From assembly GCA_026418155.1 (NCBI GenBank), contig JAOABV010000006.1:1-58315 (forward strand): DNA of 58,315 bases, read 5' to 3'. Shown piece by piece: positions 41,761 through 50,715 of the stretch (position 1 is its first letter; every line of letters begins with the position of its first letter). This stretch comes from a candidate division WOR-3 bacterium. Lineage in GTDB: Bacteria; Hydrothermota; Tepidihabitantia; Tepidihabitantales; CAIPLT01. The translations under genes were made by a program, and so were the position numbers. Below the pieces are notes generated by a model. It was given only the letters and a program-made list of their open reading frames with translations, did not search any database and was not told where the DNA came from.

Positions 41761-42912
41761 ATGCAAAAATCATTTATTATTAGCCTATTAGTCCTCTTGG
41801 GTCTTTTTATTTTTAATATTAGTTGTGGTCCGAAAGAGGGCAATATAATTAAGATTGGTTTGATTGTGCCTATAACCGGTGATGTTAAGACTTTTGGCGA
41901 ATCCGTGCGCAATAGTGTGCTTTTAGCCATTGAAGAAGTTAATCTTAAAGGTGGTATTAATGGTAAGCAGTTAAAAGTAATCACCGCGGATGACAAAAAC
42001 GACCCCACCGAAGCAGCGAATGCTTGCAGCAAACTCATCAATCAGGATAAAGTTAAATTTATTATTGGTTCTGTGGCATCGAAATCTTCGATTCCGCTTT
42101 CTGAAATATGCCAACAAGCCAAAGTTGTTATGATAACTCCGACTTCAACCAATCCCAAAGTAACTGTCAGAGATAATGGCGAGCGTAAAGATTATATCTT
42201 TCGGGCTTGTTTTATTGACCCATTTCAGGGAACCGTCGCAGCAAAATTTGCCATCGAAAACTTAAAAGCCAAAACTTCGGCCATCCTCTACGATATTTCT
42301 AATGATTATGTTAAAGGACTGGCTGAGTTCTATAAAGATGCTTTTACTAAATTAGGTGGCAAAATATCGGTTTACGAATCTTATGGCAAAGATGATGTTG
42401 ATTTTTCAGCATTATTAACTAAAGTGAAAGCAGAAAATCCTGATGTTTTGTTTATCCCAGATTATTATAATAAGGTAGGTTTAATTGTAAAGCAGGCACG
42501 GGCTTTAGGGATTAAATCAGTGTTTTTAGGCGGCGATGGCTGGGATTCACCAGAGATGACAAAAATTGCTGGCGATGCAATAAATGGGGGCTATTTTACC
42601 AATCATTATTCACCTCAAGACCCGAGACCTGAAGTTCAAGAATGGGTTCAGAAATACGAAAAGAAATATGGGGCAAAACCTGATGCTTTAGCAACACTCG
42701 GTTATGATGCAACATTATTACTTATCGAAGGGATTCGACTTGCCGGTAAAGATGACCCAGCATTAGTGCGTGATGCTCTAACCCGATTGTCAAATTTTCC
42801 CACGGTATCAGGAAATATAACTTTTGATGCATTTGGCAACCCAGTGAAAAATGCCGTGATTTTGCAATATCAGAACGGTGAACAAAAATATATTGCAACA
42901 GTCCAACCATAA
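41761..42912 (+). CDS. branched-chain amino-acid-type ABC transporter substrate-binding lipoprotein (LivK-like)
   Basis: This 383-aa lipoprotein has a lipobox signal (LFIFNISC, mature Cys24) and the type 1 periplasmic-binding fold: IKIGLIVPITGDVKTFGESV at the N terminus, then EVNLKGGINGKQLKVITADD, VIGSVASKSS-like IIGSVASKSSIPLSEICQQ and a C-terminal ALATLGYDATLLLIEGIRLA. It would capture an amino acid or related solute for a Liv-type ABC importer; no permease or ATPase genes are nearby. SD AAGGAG precedes the ATG. It sits where the rest of the spc operon would be expected. Confidence 0.92.
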   Translation: MQKSFIISLLVLLGLFIFNISCGPKEGNIIKIGLIVPITGDVKTFGESVRNSVLLAIEEVNLKGGINGKQLKVITADDKNDPTEAANACSKLINQDKVKFIIGSVASKSSIPLSEICQQAKVVMITPTSTNPKVTVRDNGERKDYIFRACFIDPFQGTVAAKFAIENLKAKTSAILYDISNDYVKGLAEFYKDAFTKLGGKISVYESYGKDDVDFSALLTKVKAENPDVLFIPDYYNKVGLIVKQARALGIKSVFLGGDGWDSPEMTKIAGDAINGGYFTNHYSPQDPRPEVQEWVQKYEKKYGAKPDALATLGYDATLLLIEGIRLAGKDDPALVRDALTRLSNFPTVSGNITFDAFGNPVKNAVILQYQNGEQKYIATVQP

Positions 42913-43164
42913 TTGAAATAATAGAGAACTCGTATAAGCCTCATAGTCATATTTTATTTTCATCTGGTCACTAATAAGATAGGTGCGTTTCGATATTGGA
43001 ACTTAATCTAAAACAGATTAAAGTTAGTCATATAGAAAATCACCCCAGTCATCAGAATATAGTCAATACTCCAAAGGAAACTTCAAAGCCTTTTATCCTA
43101 AACAGGTGTGAACTCTTAAAAACTTATATCAGTTTTCCTGTTTAACCGAGTAAACGGAGTTGTA

Positions 43165-43327
43165 ATCAAATTTTGGGGGAAAATTGAAAATTATAGTATT
43201 TTATGAGTATAATAAAGAAGTTCAGTCAACCTTTTGTGACTAAGATGTTTTATGAGATAATAAAGAAATATCATCAAATTTTGTGAAAAATTGGGACTAT
43301 ATTATTTTATTGGTATAATAGAAACAA
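43165..43327 (+). repeat. imperfect tandem repeat, period about 108 bp
   Basis: ATCAAATTTTGGGGGAAAAT (43165) and ATCAAATTTTGTGAAAAAT (43273) begin two units that both continue into TTATxxTATTTTAT and GGTATAATA- or GAGTATAATA-like sequence. A TTATGAG(T)ATAATAAAGAA motif is also repeated inside the first unit. Confidence 0.6.
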
Positions 43328-43475
43328 CAGCACTTATCAAACGAGCCACAGGCCTGTTTGACCGAGGGGGTAAAAGAGTAGGCGATTTTATCTGCTATCC
43401 TATTGATAATTCAGAGGTTAAATCATTCGGTCACTTAAAGGGTAATCTAACTATCTGTAGATTAGGCGGTCAGAA

Positions 43476-43543
43476 GGGTATGCCGGCGGGTTGCCGAGGG
43501 GTATGCCCCCCGGCCTGCCCCCTGGCTTGCCGACCGGCTTACC
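43476..43543 (+). repeat. GC-rich 12-bp tandem array (NGGYNTGCC + 3)
   Basis: Six units: GGGTATGCC, GGGTTGCC, GGGTATGCC, CGGCCTGCC, TGGCTTGCC and CGGCTTACC, separated by three-base linkers GGC, GAG, CCC, CCC and GAC. It stands out in an AT-rich region and is largely self-complementary. Confidence 0.85.
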
Positions 43544-43771
43544 TACCAGATTATCGAGAAGGTCAATCAAGCCATCCGAAATGTTTAGTAACAAAAGACA
43601 GCGGGATGGAACATTAAAAATGAGCGATAAAAAATATGTTTATCTTTAATTTACCAGAATTTTCCCAAACATTGATAATATCTTATTTCTTATGACAACT
43701 ACCCGCTAATATTGGCAGATATTCTGTGTGATATGATATTATGAAAGAATATTATCTTAATATGAAGAGCC

Positions 43772-45046
43772 TTACCAATTTTGAGCAAAATTTAAGTCAA
43801 GTCCCAATCCTTTTGATTTTGTAAAAAGTCCATTTCTTTGGACTACTCCCAGGTTGAAATTGAAGCCTTTTAGGGCAAATCTAAAATTTGTTTTAATACT
43901 GATATTTTTGAAGTCAGTTTCAAAGGTAAGTTCAGGATTAAAGAACCGCTTAACTAAGAAATCTAAATTTAAGTGTATCGAGTGCGCAATATTATCAACA
44001 AGTTTACTACGAGAAAGATAATAATAGTAGTTAGAAGAAAGAATCAAAAAATCAGTCGCTTGATAGCCGACCTGCAATAGGATTTTTGCAGGCATTCCAG
44101 TCTTAAATGGAGCAATTGGGTAGGATGTATCCTCAGAGTGAACAAAGACATTAATATCCGAGGTATCTAAATATCGTTGTAGGCTTAGTGAATCAATATC
44201 AACTTTAAGCAGCATCTGTTTTGGTTCTTGAGTCCAGTAAAATCCATTATTAAGATTAAGCATTGCTAATCCTAACATAAGATTTGTTAAGGGTTGAACT
44301 GTCATTCCGAAATCCAATGCATAACTAATATTAGAGCCAGAAGCGGTTGAGATTAATAGTTTTTCGCGAGCGATAAAAGCATCTGGTGTGGTAATTAACA
44401 TTCCGTAAGCAGTGTCAGTAGCAATAATTCCTCTGCCTTTAAGTCCATGAATCCGGCACCCGATATTTAATGACTGGATTTCAGGAAGTTTTAGCAATTC
44501 AATTTCACGCTCTTTATTTATTAAAGGATAACCCAGATATAATGCCAAGTCAAAATAACCAAGCTCATTGACGGCAATATTAGATAGGTCATATGCACGA
44601 TTAAGTTCGTTTCCCAGTAAAACCAATTCAAATAATTCTTTGGGAAGTCTGGCTGAGACTAATTCGTGATATTGAAAAGAAATGCCAGCCCAAGGTGTAA
44701 AAAAGGCAATTGGAAGTGCTGTTCCTGAACCATTAATCTTAAAACCAGCATTGGGCACGCTATTAAGAATTGTTCTCTTTTGAATGCTGTCCCAATCTGG
44801 GTCTTGGTTAAAATTACGATTATAACTTGAGAAAGAAATCGAATTATTGAAAATCCCAATAGCAAAGTTTAGGTATCTTAACGAATATGCCGGTTTATTC
44901 GACATCGGCCAGTATGCTGGATTGGGCTCAAGAAATCTTGAAGTCGTATAAGAAAAACCTCCGATAGAATTGGTAATCAAAATTAAAATAGTCAAACCAT
45001 AAAATTTTTTGTAGAAGATGTTATTCTGATAAAGACAGAATTTCAT
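43772..45046 (-). CDS. predicted outer-membrane beta-barrel protein, unknown function
   Basis: This 424-aa protein has a signal-like segment (YGLTILILITNSIGGFSYTT) and a long series of amphipathic strands ending in an aromatic residue (GLGLDLNFAQNW), as BAM substrates do. FLEPNPAYWPMSNKPAYSLR and GFNFNLGVVQRNGLF recall FCB-group PorV/FadL-like or DUF5723-type barrels, but the match is only impressionistic. It lies 45 bp downstream of a large lipoprotein gene, likely co-transcribed, so the two may act together at the outer membrane. Confidence 0.65.
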   Translation of the reverse strand: MKFCLYQNNIFYKKFYGLTILILITNSIGGFSYTTSRFLEPNPAYWPMSNKPAYSLRYLNFAIGIFNNSISFSSYNRNFNQDPDWDSIQKRTILNSVPNAGFKINGSGTALPIAFFTPWAGISFQYHELVSARLPKELFELVLLGNELNRAYDLSNIAVNELGYFDLALYLGYPLINKEREIELLKLPEIQSLNIGCRIHGLKGRGIIATDTAYGMLITTPDAFIAREKLLISTASGSNISYALDFGMTVQPLTNLMLGLAMLNLNNGFYWTQEPKQMLLKVDIDSLSLQRYLDTSDINVFVHSEDTSYPIAPFKTGMPAKILLQVGYQATDFLILSSNYYYYLSRSKLVDNIAHSIHLNLDFLVKRFFNPELTFETDFKNISIKTNFRFALKGFNFNLGVVQRNGLFTKSKGLGLDLNFAQNW

Positions 45047-45091
45047 ATTATTTTCGATAGTTAATTTTATGCAATTCGATTTTTTGACGAT

Positions 45092-47014
45092 TTAATCCGG
45101 AGGTAGCCCAAGTCTAATTTTAGCATATGAGTTTTTGACTTGAAAATAATCGTTACCCATCACAGTTATTGTATCAGTTTGGGGAATATATAAATAGAGA
45201 CTAACTTTTATTAGAGAATCAGCAAAGATTTTGGTTTCCGATTCGCTAAGGGCTAAAGTAATATTAGTGTCTACCGGAGCCATAACAATTCCAGCATTAT
45301 TTGTCAGTCCTTGAGGAACCGCAATTTTTATTCTTACGGAATCACTAAACGAATTTTTAAGTAGCAGTTCGCCTGACATCCCTGCGGGAAAATGATTAGA
45401 GATAAGTCCATTAAATGTTCCGCCATATGTATTTTTTCTAATCTGTTCTCGGGTATCTTTATCAATCTTTAGAGTCTCAGGACCAAATACTACTGTATCC
45501 GATTGCAAAAATAATCGCATCGGACTTGCTACTTCATAAGTAGCGGTGTTAAACGAATGTCGACTCATCCAACCGTGACCAAAAGATGCGATATTTAATC
45601 TAAAAATCACATTATCGGGATGAAAATTAACGAAGCGCGTAAAATTGATTAAAGGCGTCTCGATGTCTGGTTGTTGAGGTGTTCCTCTTTCAAGATAAAA
45701 AGTCGTATCCAGCACTAAACTATCACCATTATTATTCAAGGCACACATATTTAATGTTAAATAAATCGGAAACCACACACCATTTATTAACATTAAACTT
45801 GCATAAGCATTTGCCACATTGACATTAGATAGAATGTCAGGGAGTTTAATTTTAATCGTTTCAGCAGGGAAATAGTGTTTAAGCGTATCTTTAATTCTAC
45901 CGGCAAGGGAATCAACTTTAAGATTACTGGTTAAACAGGATACTTTGACAAAATTATCTGAAACAAAGTTGACAAATTGTGGACCGAGTTCAAATTCAAT
46001 GATGGTTCTTAATGTTAAAGGAGTCGAATCTAATGAGAAGTTTTGATAGAGTCGGTTGGCTAAATCAATTGCTATATGGGTACTATCAAAATCTTCAACA
46101 AACAGAGTGTCACCAAATGACAATTCTGGGACTATCACTCGGACTGAACAGGCAACAGGAAAGCCATTATGAAGGGTAACTGATAAATCGCCGTCGTGAA
46201 AAATCAAATCACTAATTGTAATCTGATAGTTCATGGGCAGCGTATAGATTTTTTGTTTGGTGACTCGAACCGTGCGTGGCTGTAATGACCGAAAACTACC
46301 GGAGTCAATTTTTACTGAATCAAATTTAACATAAAATCTCACTGAATCATATTTAGAAACTGGAATTAAATTTGTGCCAGTGCCGCTGGAAGCAAATTTT
46401 ATCTGAACATCAAACATACTATCAATCTTGGCATTTTCTATGCGGTGAGAAAACTCTACGCCTGCCATTGAATCGGGTCCTAATAGGTTTATAAGACTTA
46501 TATTAGAGATTGAGCAACTTACAGAATCAAAAGGTAAATGAGAAAAATTCCATAAAGAAATCCGCAGAACCGCTGAACGAACAAAGACGCTTCGGATATT
46601 ATCTGTCTCAAGCAATGTATCATAAATTCGGGTAAAAGCCGGGACGCTAATATGCACAGTTGTGTCCGGTAAGACTAAACCAGGAACAATCTGGGGTATC
46701 TTTAAAACTACATTACCTGAAGCCAAATTAGAAAAAGTAAAATCTGGTAATCTGGTATAGGTTGAATCTAATCGGTCACGAATCTCAATTGAGTCTAATA
46801 AACAAAAGGTATCTAATTTGCCGGCTTTATAAAATTGCAATGATGAATCGTTATTAATTCTAAAGTAACTGGTATCAATAAAATCCCGAATGGAAAAGAG
46901 TTTTGCATACAAAGGTATTGTAATATCTGAACGCCATTTTGGGGGCTTAAAACAATTGAAACCTAAGAAAAAAATAAAAATTAGAATACCACAAATAATT
47001 TTTTTAATCGGCAT
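45092..47014 (-). CDS. large beta-rich lipoprotein, unknown function
   Basis: This 640-aa protein begins with a lipoprotein signal, IICGILIFIFFLGFNC (lipobox LGFNC). The mature part is Ser/Asp/Val-rich with repeated strand patterns such as SVFVRSAVLRISLWNFSHLP and DSVRFYVKFDSVKIDSGSFR, suggesting several immunoglobulin-like beta-sandwich domains. I recognise no family. A barrel gene follows at 45 bp. Two tandem promoters lie upstream, created by duplication of the gene's 5' end; the nearer one would give a leader of only about 5 nt. Confidence 0.75.
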   Translation of the reverse strand: MPIKKIICGILIFIFFLGFNCFKPPKWRSDITIPLYAKLFSIRDFIDTSYFRINNDSSLQFYKAGKLDTFCLLDSIEIRDRLDSTYTRLPDFTFSNLASGNVVLKIPQIVPGLVLPDTTVHISVPAFTRIYDTLLETDNIRSVFVRSAVLRISLWNFSHLPFDSVSCSISNISLINLLGPDSMAGVEFSHRIENAKIDSMFDVQIKFASSGTGTNLIPVSKYDSVRFYVKFDSVKIDSGSFRSLQPRTVRVTKQKIYTLPMNYQITISDLIFHDGDLSVTLHNGFPVACSVRVIVPELSFGDTLFVEDFDSTHIAIDLANRLYQNFSLDSTPLTLRTIIEFELGPQFVNFVSDNFVKVSCLTSNLKVDSLAGRIKDTLKHYFPAETIKIKLPDILSNVNVANAYASLMLINGVWFPIYLTLNMCALNNNGDSLVLDTTFYLERGTPQQPDIETPLINFTRFVNFHPDNVIFRLNIASFGHGWMSRHSFNTATYEVASPMRLFLQSDTVVFGPETLKIDKDTREQIRKNTYGGTFNGLISNHFPAGMSGELLLKNSFSDSVRIKIAVPQGLTNNAGIVMAPVDTNITLALSESETKIFADSLIKVSLYLYIPQTDTITVMGNDYFQVKNSYAKIRLGLPPD

Positions 47015-47025
47015 TTTTTAGACTC

Positions 47026-47053
47026 ATTATATGTGTTATTCATAGTTTATCAA
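47026..47053 (-). promoter_or_regulatory. lipoprotein gene promoter P1
   Basis: On the minus strand TTGATA (47053-47048), 16 bp, TATAAT (47031-47026). Initiation near 47019, about 5 nt before the ATG at 47014. Confidence 0.75.
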
Positions 47054-47129
47054 GGATTTGTTATTATACCAAATAGGAGAAAAATTTCATCTTACAATAA
47101 AATTTTTTTAATTAGCATGTTTCAGTTTC

Positions 47130-47158
47130 ATTATATGTGCTGATGCATAGTTTGTCAA
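47130..47158 (-). promoter_or_regulatory. lipoprotein gene promoter P2 (duplicated copy)
   Basis: On the minus strand TTGACA (47158-47153), 17 bp, TATAAT (47135-47130), a perfect consensus pair. It would produce a transcript carrying the 8-codon mini-ORF at 47118 ahead of the real gene. Confidence 0.75.
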
Positions 47159-47237
47159 TTAAAATCCGGATGTGTTACTATGCCAATTGTGTTTTAATAG
47201 GAAAAAATTATCTTATGGTCAATTATTTGGGATAACT

Positions 47238-47588
47238 TTACTTCACCCAATATAGAAAGCGACCGCAGTTGGGGCAATTAACAATTTCGGTTCGACACCG
47301 ATAAACATATTCCGAAGGTAATTTCATAAAACACCCACCACAGAATTCATTAATTACTTGAACCACAACCCGACCACCATATCGTTTTATAATTCGTTTA
47401 TATGTAGCGAGTAGATTTGGGTCAATTTTTTGGGCGATTTCTTCACGTTTTTTTTCTGCGGTTTGAATAAAATCTAAAGTAGGCTTGGGAGTCTTAAAAC
47501 CAATCTTTTTGTAGTCAGGTGAAGCGATATCCTTTAATTGCAGATCTAATTCTTCTAATGCCCGCAAAAGGTTCAGTTGTTTTTTCAT
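47238..47588 (-). CDS. short C4-type zinc-ribbon protein
   Basis: This 116-aa protein ends in a zinc ribbon, FCGGCFMKLPSEYVYRCRTE then NCPNCGRFLYW, typical of C4-type zinc-ribbon proteins (COG1579 / CdsZ-like) that are usually about 240 aa with a long N-terminal coiled coil. Here the coiled coil is reduced to a short helical region. The ribbon resembles nucleic-acid-binding or trans-acting factor ribbons. It lies between the PTS EIIA gene and the lipoprotein on the minus strand. Confidence 0.8.
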   Translation of the reverse strand: MKKQLNLLRALEELDLQLKDIASPDYKKIGFKTPKPTLDFIQTAEKKREEIAQKIDPNLLATYKRIIKRYGGRVVVQVINEFCGGCFMKLPSEYVYRCRTEIVNCPNCGRFLYWVK

Positions 47589-47670
47589 TGACGAAAATCC
47601 TTTGGTCTGTACCTAACTTATTACCGTATCACAATTTATTTTTGTCAATCAATTTAATGTTTAGGACAGA

Positions 47671-48129
47671 CTATTTTATCTTTTCTTCTAATGATTTTAT
47701 TAAAGCAATAAATTCTTCAGGAGTTTGTGGCTCAAAAATTCGCTTTTTTGAGGTCAGTTCTTGACAAATCATTGCCACTCGGCCTAATGTGATTAGATAT
47801 TGATTACCGGGGTCTTGAGGTGGCGCAACAATAAGAAATAGTAGATAAACTGGTTTCTTATCAATTGCATTAAAATCAATACCCTTTTGTGAACGGCCAA
47901 CAGCAATTTCCAGTTTATCGATTAATAAAGACCGGCAATGAGGAATTCCGATTCCTTTACCAATACCAGTGGAACCTAATTCTTCTCGAGTTAATAATGT
48001 TTCTAATAACGATTCGGCATCACTACCGGATTTTAATAAACTGACAAGTTCTTTTAAGGCATCAATTTTCTTTTTTGCTTTTAAGTTTAAATTAATGCGT
48101 TCGGGTCTTAATAACGATGTTAATGTCAA
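47671..48129 (-). CDS. ptsN: PTS EIIA-Ntr-like protein (PtsN type)
   Basis: This 152-aa protein has the EIIA fructose/nitrogen-type fold with the phosphorylatable His in GKGIGIPHCRS. LLTREELGSTGIGKGI and VYLLFLIVAPPQDPGNQYLI are typical. Lacking sugar-transport domains, it is likely regulatory. The start codon appears to be TTG at 48129, with AGGAGGT four bases upstream. The gene lies downstream of argS. Confidence 0.9.
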   Translation of the reverse strand: MTLTSLLRPERINLNLKAKKKIDALKELVSLLKSGSDAESLLETLLTREELGSTGIGKGIGIPHCRSLLIDKLEIAVGRSQKGIDFNAIDKKPVYLLFLIVAPPQDPGNQYLITLGRVAMICQELTSKKRIFEPQTPEEFIALIKSLEEKIK

Positions 48130-48189
48130 GATTACCTCCTACAATTACTGACTGAAAAGACTAAGATGAATTCTTTTCATAATCAGGAT

Positions 48190-49773
48190 TTACATCTTTT
48201 CTGGTGCAGAAACACCAATTATCGATAAAATGTCTTTTAAGATTTTTTGAGTTGTCCGGCAGAGATAAATTCGAGCCAAGGTTGTTGGAACATCGTCGGT
48301 TACCACGCGAACATTCTCATAGAATTTATGAAAGGTCGTTGCAAGTTCTAAGGCATAATAAATAAGATGATGCGGTTCAAAATTATTTGCCGCAGTCGCA
48401 ATGACCTCAGGATAATGTAAGAGCATTCTTATTAATTCTCGTTCCTCGGTAGTGTTCAAATAGTTCAAATCCGGAATGGCGCAACCTTCGGTAATTTTTT
48501 CCTGAGCAAATCTAATAATACTATTGATTCGAGCGTGAGCATACTGGACATAATATACGGGATTTTCTTGTGAGGTCTTCTGGGCTAAGGCTAAATCAAA
48601 GGTTAAATGTTGTGACGCTTTGCGCATTAACAGAAAAAATTTTAACGCGTCGGCGCCGATTTCGGATAGAACTTCATCCAAGGTGATAAACTCGCCCTGT
48701 CGTTTCGACATCGCAATTTTTTGATTATTACGCGTTAAAGACACTTGTTGCGCAATAATAATTATTAACCGATGGGAGTCAAATCCCAGACATGCAATTC
48801 CTCCTTTCATTCGGGCAATGTAACCGTGATGGTCAGGTCCCCAAATATTTACTAAATATTCAAAATGCCGTTCAAATTTATACCAATGATATGCCAAATC
48901 CGAAAGAAAATAAGTTGGACGATTGTCCGCGGTGATTAAGACGCGATCTTCCGAATCACCGAATTGTGAAGACTTAAACCACAGTGCATCATCTTTCTTA
49001 TAAGTCCAATCGGTTAACTTTTCTAAAACTACTTTTTGGTATCGGGCGACCGAACTCTCCCGCACGAAGTTATCAAAGATAATTCCGAATTTTGTTAAAG
49101 ATTCTTTTTGCATCTGGATAATTTGATTTAAGAGAAATGAGCGCCACTCAGAATTAGGGAGATTATTCTTTAATATTAAATTGCCAATTTCTACTAAATA
49201 ACTTCCAGGATAACCATTTTCGGGCAGAGTCGCAGATTCTCCTTGAATTTGTTTGATACGGGCTAAAAGCGATTCATAAAGTAAATCTATTTGCGTTCCC
49301 ATATCATTAATATAGTACTCTGAAGTAACATCGTAATTGACATAGCGTAATAAATTTACTAAGGCATTACCTAAGGCACCAGCCCGAGCTTGGACAACAT
49401 TTAAGGGTCCAGTGGGATTTGCTGAGATGTATTCCACTAAAATCTTTTTTCTTTTTCCAAGGTCTAATTTGCCAAAGTCAGGTCTTGCGGCTTTGGCTAA
49501 TTCCTTGAGCAATAATTGGCGGTTAAGAAAAAAGTTAATAAAACCCCGACCTGCTACTACCACATCGGAAAAAATATCGCGATGGCAAAGTAGTTTCTTT
49601 TGGAGTTCGTTTGCGATATCTGTCGCCGGACGATCTTGGATTTTACTTAAGAGGAATGCAATATTTGAAGCATAATCGCCGATTTTAGAATCTTTGAGAA
49701 AAACTATTTCGTGTTGCGTTGGAACTTGAGGAACATATTGATTGATTAAATGATTTATGGTCCTGCTAATCAA
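48190..49773 (-). CDS. argS: arginyl-tRNA synthetase
   Basis: This 527-aa class I synthetase charges tRNA-Arg. The HIGH-like region is in SANPTGPLNVVQARAGALGN, and the N-terminal Add-1 domain and the C-terminal DALR anticodon-binding domain (ALELATTFHKFYENVRV) are present. KMSKS equivalent is seen in IAMSKRQGEF. It overlaps the rsfS stop by four bases (ATGA), so the two are translationally coupled. Confidence 0.95.
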   Translation of the reverse strand: MISRTINHLINQYVPQVPTQHEIVFLKDSKIGDYASNIAFLLSKIQDRPATDIANELQKKLLCHRDIFSDVVVAGRGFINFFLNRQLLLKELAKAARPDFGKLDLGKRKKILVEYISANPTGPLNVVQARAGALGNALVNLLRYVNYDVTSEYYINDMGTQIDLLYESLLARIKQIQGESATLPENGYPGSYLVEIGNLILKNNLPNSEWRSFLLNQIIQMQKESLTKFGIIFDNFVRESSVARYQKVVLEKLTDWTYKKDDALWFKSSQFGDSEDRVLITADNRPTYFLSDLAYHWYKFERHFEYLVNIWGPDHHGYIARMKGGIACLGFDSHRLIIIIAQQVSLTRNNQKIAMSKRQGEFITLDEVLSEIGADALKFFLLMRKASQHLTFDLALAQKTSQENPVYYVQYAHARINSIIRFAQEKITEGCAIPDLNYLNTTEERELIRMLLHYPEVIATAANNFEPHHLIYYALELATTFHKFYENVRVVTDDVPTTLARIYLCRTTQKILKDILSIIGVSAPEKM

Positions 49774-50114
49774 ACAAATCTCCTTTGAGGCGCATCACCC
49801 CAGAGTCTTTCTAAACCATAGAACTCTCGCACATCGGCTAAAAAAATATGAATAATAAAATCCCAATAGTCTAAGAGAATCCATTGACCTACTTGATACC
49901 CTTCAATATGATGAGGGAAAAGATTAATCTTTTTTAATTTTGTATCTAAATCGCGACAGATTGCTTGAGCGTGAAGTGTAGATTGCGCAGTACAAATTAT
50001 AAAAAAATCTGTGATGGGAGAGATGTGGCGCAAATCTAACAATAAGACATTTTCAGCTTTTTTCTCTAAAATAATATTTATTATCTTTTCTAATTTTCTT
50101 TTACTAATTGCCAT
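49770..50114 (-). CDS. rsfS: ribosomal silencing factor RsfS
   Basis: This 114-aa RsfS/Iojap protein binds L14 and blocks subunit joining under starvation. VLLLDLRHISPITDFFIICT, the QSTLHAQAICRDLDTKLKK helix and WILLDYWDFIIHIFLADVRE match the family. It lies between the LytR_C-domain gene and argS; in many genomes rsfS sits next to nadD and a LytR_C gene, in line with the upstream neighbour here. Confidence 0.95.
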   Translation of the reverse strand: MAISKRKLEKIINIILEKKAENVLLLDLRHISPITDFFIICTAQSTLHAQAICRDLDTKLKKINLFPHHIEGYQVGQWILLDYWDFIIHIFLADVREFYGLERLWGDAPQRRFV

Positions 50115-50256
50115 TAAAAAAGTATTTTAGGTATAGATGAACCCAATATTTAGTTTTACTGCAATTAATATACATTGAGTAATAAGCATAATATGTTTTA
50201 ATTACACTTTAATCTTGGAAATAGAGCCGGTCGATTACTAAAAAAATAAATTTTAT

Positions 50257-50712
50257 TCACGGCAGTTGAACAGATTTGATAAATTTTTCGGCATCCCGAC
50301 CAAGAACAACAGTAACTTCTATATACAATAGAGAATCAATGTCTTTTTGGATTTCCGGAAGGACTTTTCGACTAATAGGCAAAAATCCTAATTTCTTTTG
50401 ATAAGACATTATGTTCGCTACGGCCATAGCATTAGACAGTTGAGGGTTGACTCTCTCAATAACCGTAGTCCGGTCAATGATTTGTTTTCCGGTTCTTAAT
50501 TCATAAACATCAAAACCAAAATTTCGCAGAAAATCTTGGGTCTTTCGAGCTTGTTTTTCAATACCCGAACAGTTTATGATTTCAATTCGAATTTTACTAA
50601 AATCAGAATTAATGATTTTTTTCGGTTTGCAAAATCGGTAGGCAATAGAAAATAATGCTAGGCCCAAACAAACGGTCAGCAAGATTATAATTATAGTTAA
50701 GAACCGCTTCAT
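50257..50712 (-). CDS. LytR C-terminal-domain protein, membrane anchored
   Basis: This 151-aa protein has one N-terminal membrane helix (FLTIIIILLTVCLGLALFSI) and a LytR_C domain: RIEIINCSGIEKQARKTQDF, then LRNFGFDVYELR, TTVIERVNPQLSNAMAVAN and a terminal VTVVLGRDAEKF. The domain is found on LCP proteins and as stand-alone partners in envelope biogenesis; here the catalytic LCP domain is absent. It starts 3 bp after the GlmU-like gene and has rsfS downstream. Confidence 0.88.
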   Translation of the reverse strand: MKRFLTIIIILLTVCLGLALFSIAYRFCKPKKIINSDFSKIRIEIINCSGIEKQARKTQDFLRNFGFDVYELRTGKQIIDRTTVIERVNPQLSNAMAVANIMSYQKKLGFLPISRKVLPEIQKDIDSLLYIEVTVVLGRDAEKFIKSVQLP

Positions 50713-50715
50713 TTT

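Larger units (their letters stand above)
42913..43771. other. 859-bp region with repeats and no supported gene
   Basis: From left to right: an AAACAGG...CCTGTTT inverted repeat (about 43102-43144), a two-copy tandem repeat of 108 bp period (from 43165), a GC-rich 12-bp repeat array (43476-43543), and AT-rich sequence. The ORF across the array is a repeat artefact. Confidence 0.65.
46996..47215 (-). repeat. tandem duplication (104 bp, two copies) of the lipoprotein gene head with its promoter
   Basis: Start codon, first codons and promoter recur 104 bp upstream. The gene begins M-P-I-K-K-I-I; the copy has ATG at 47118 and reads M-L-I-K-K-I-L-L then stop. Both copies keep TATAAT and a TTGATA or TTGACA box at matching positions. 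Confidence 0.88.

Noticed and set aside
43291-43617. 108-aa plus-strand ORF with Cys/Pro-rich middle
   Set aside because: Its middle is a translation of the 12-bp GC-rich array, its start lies inside a tandem repeat, and it has no Shine-Dalgarno.
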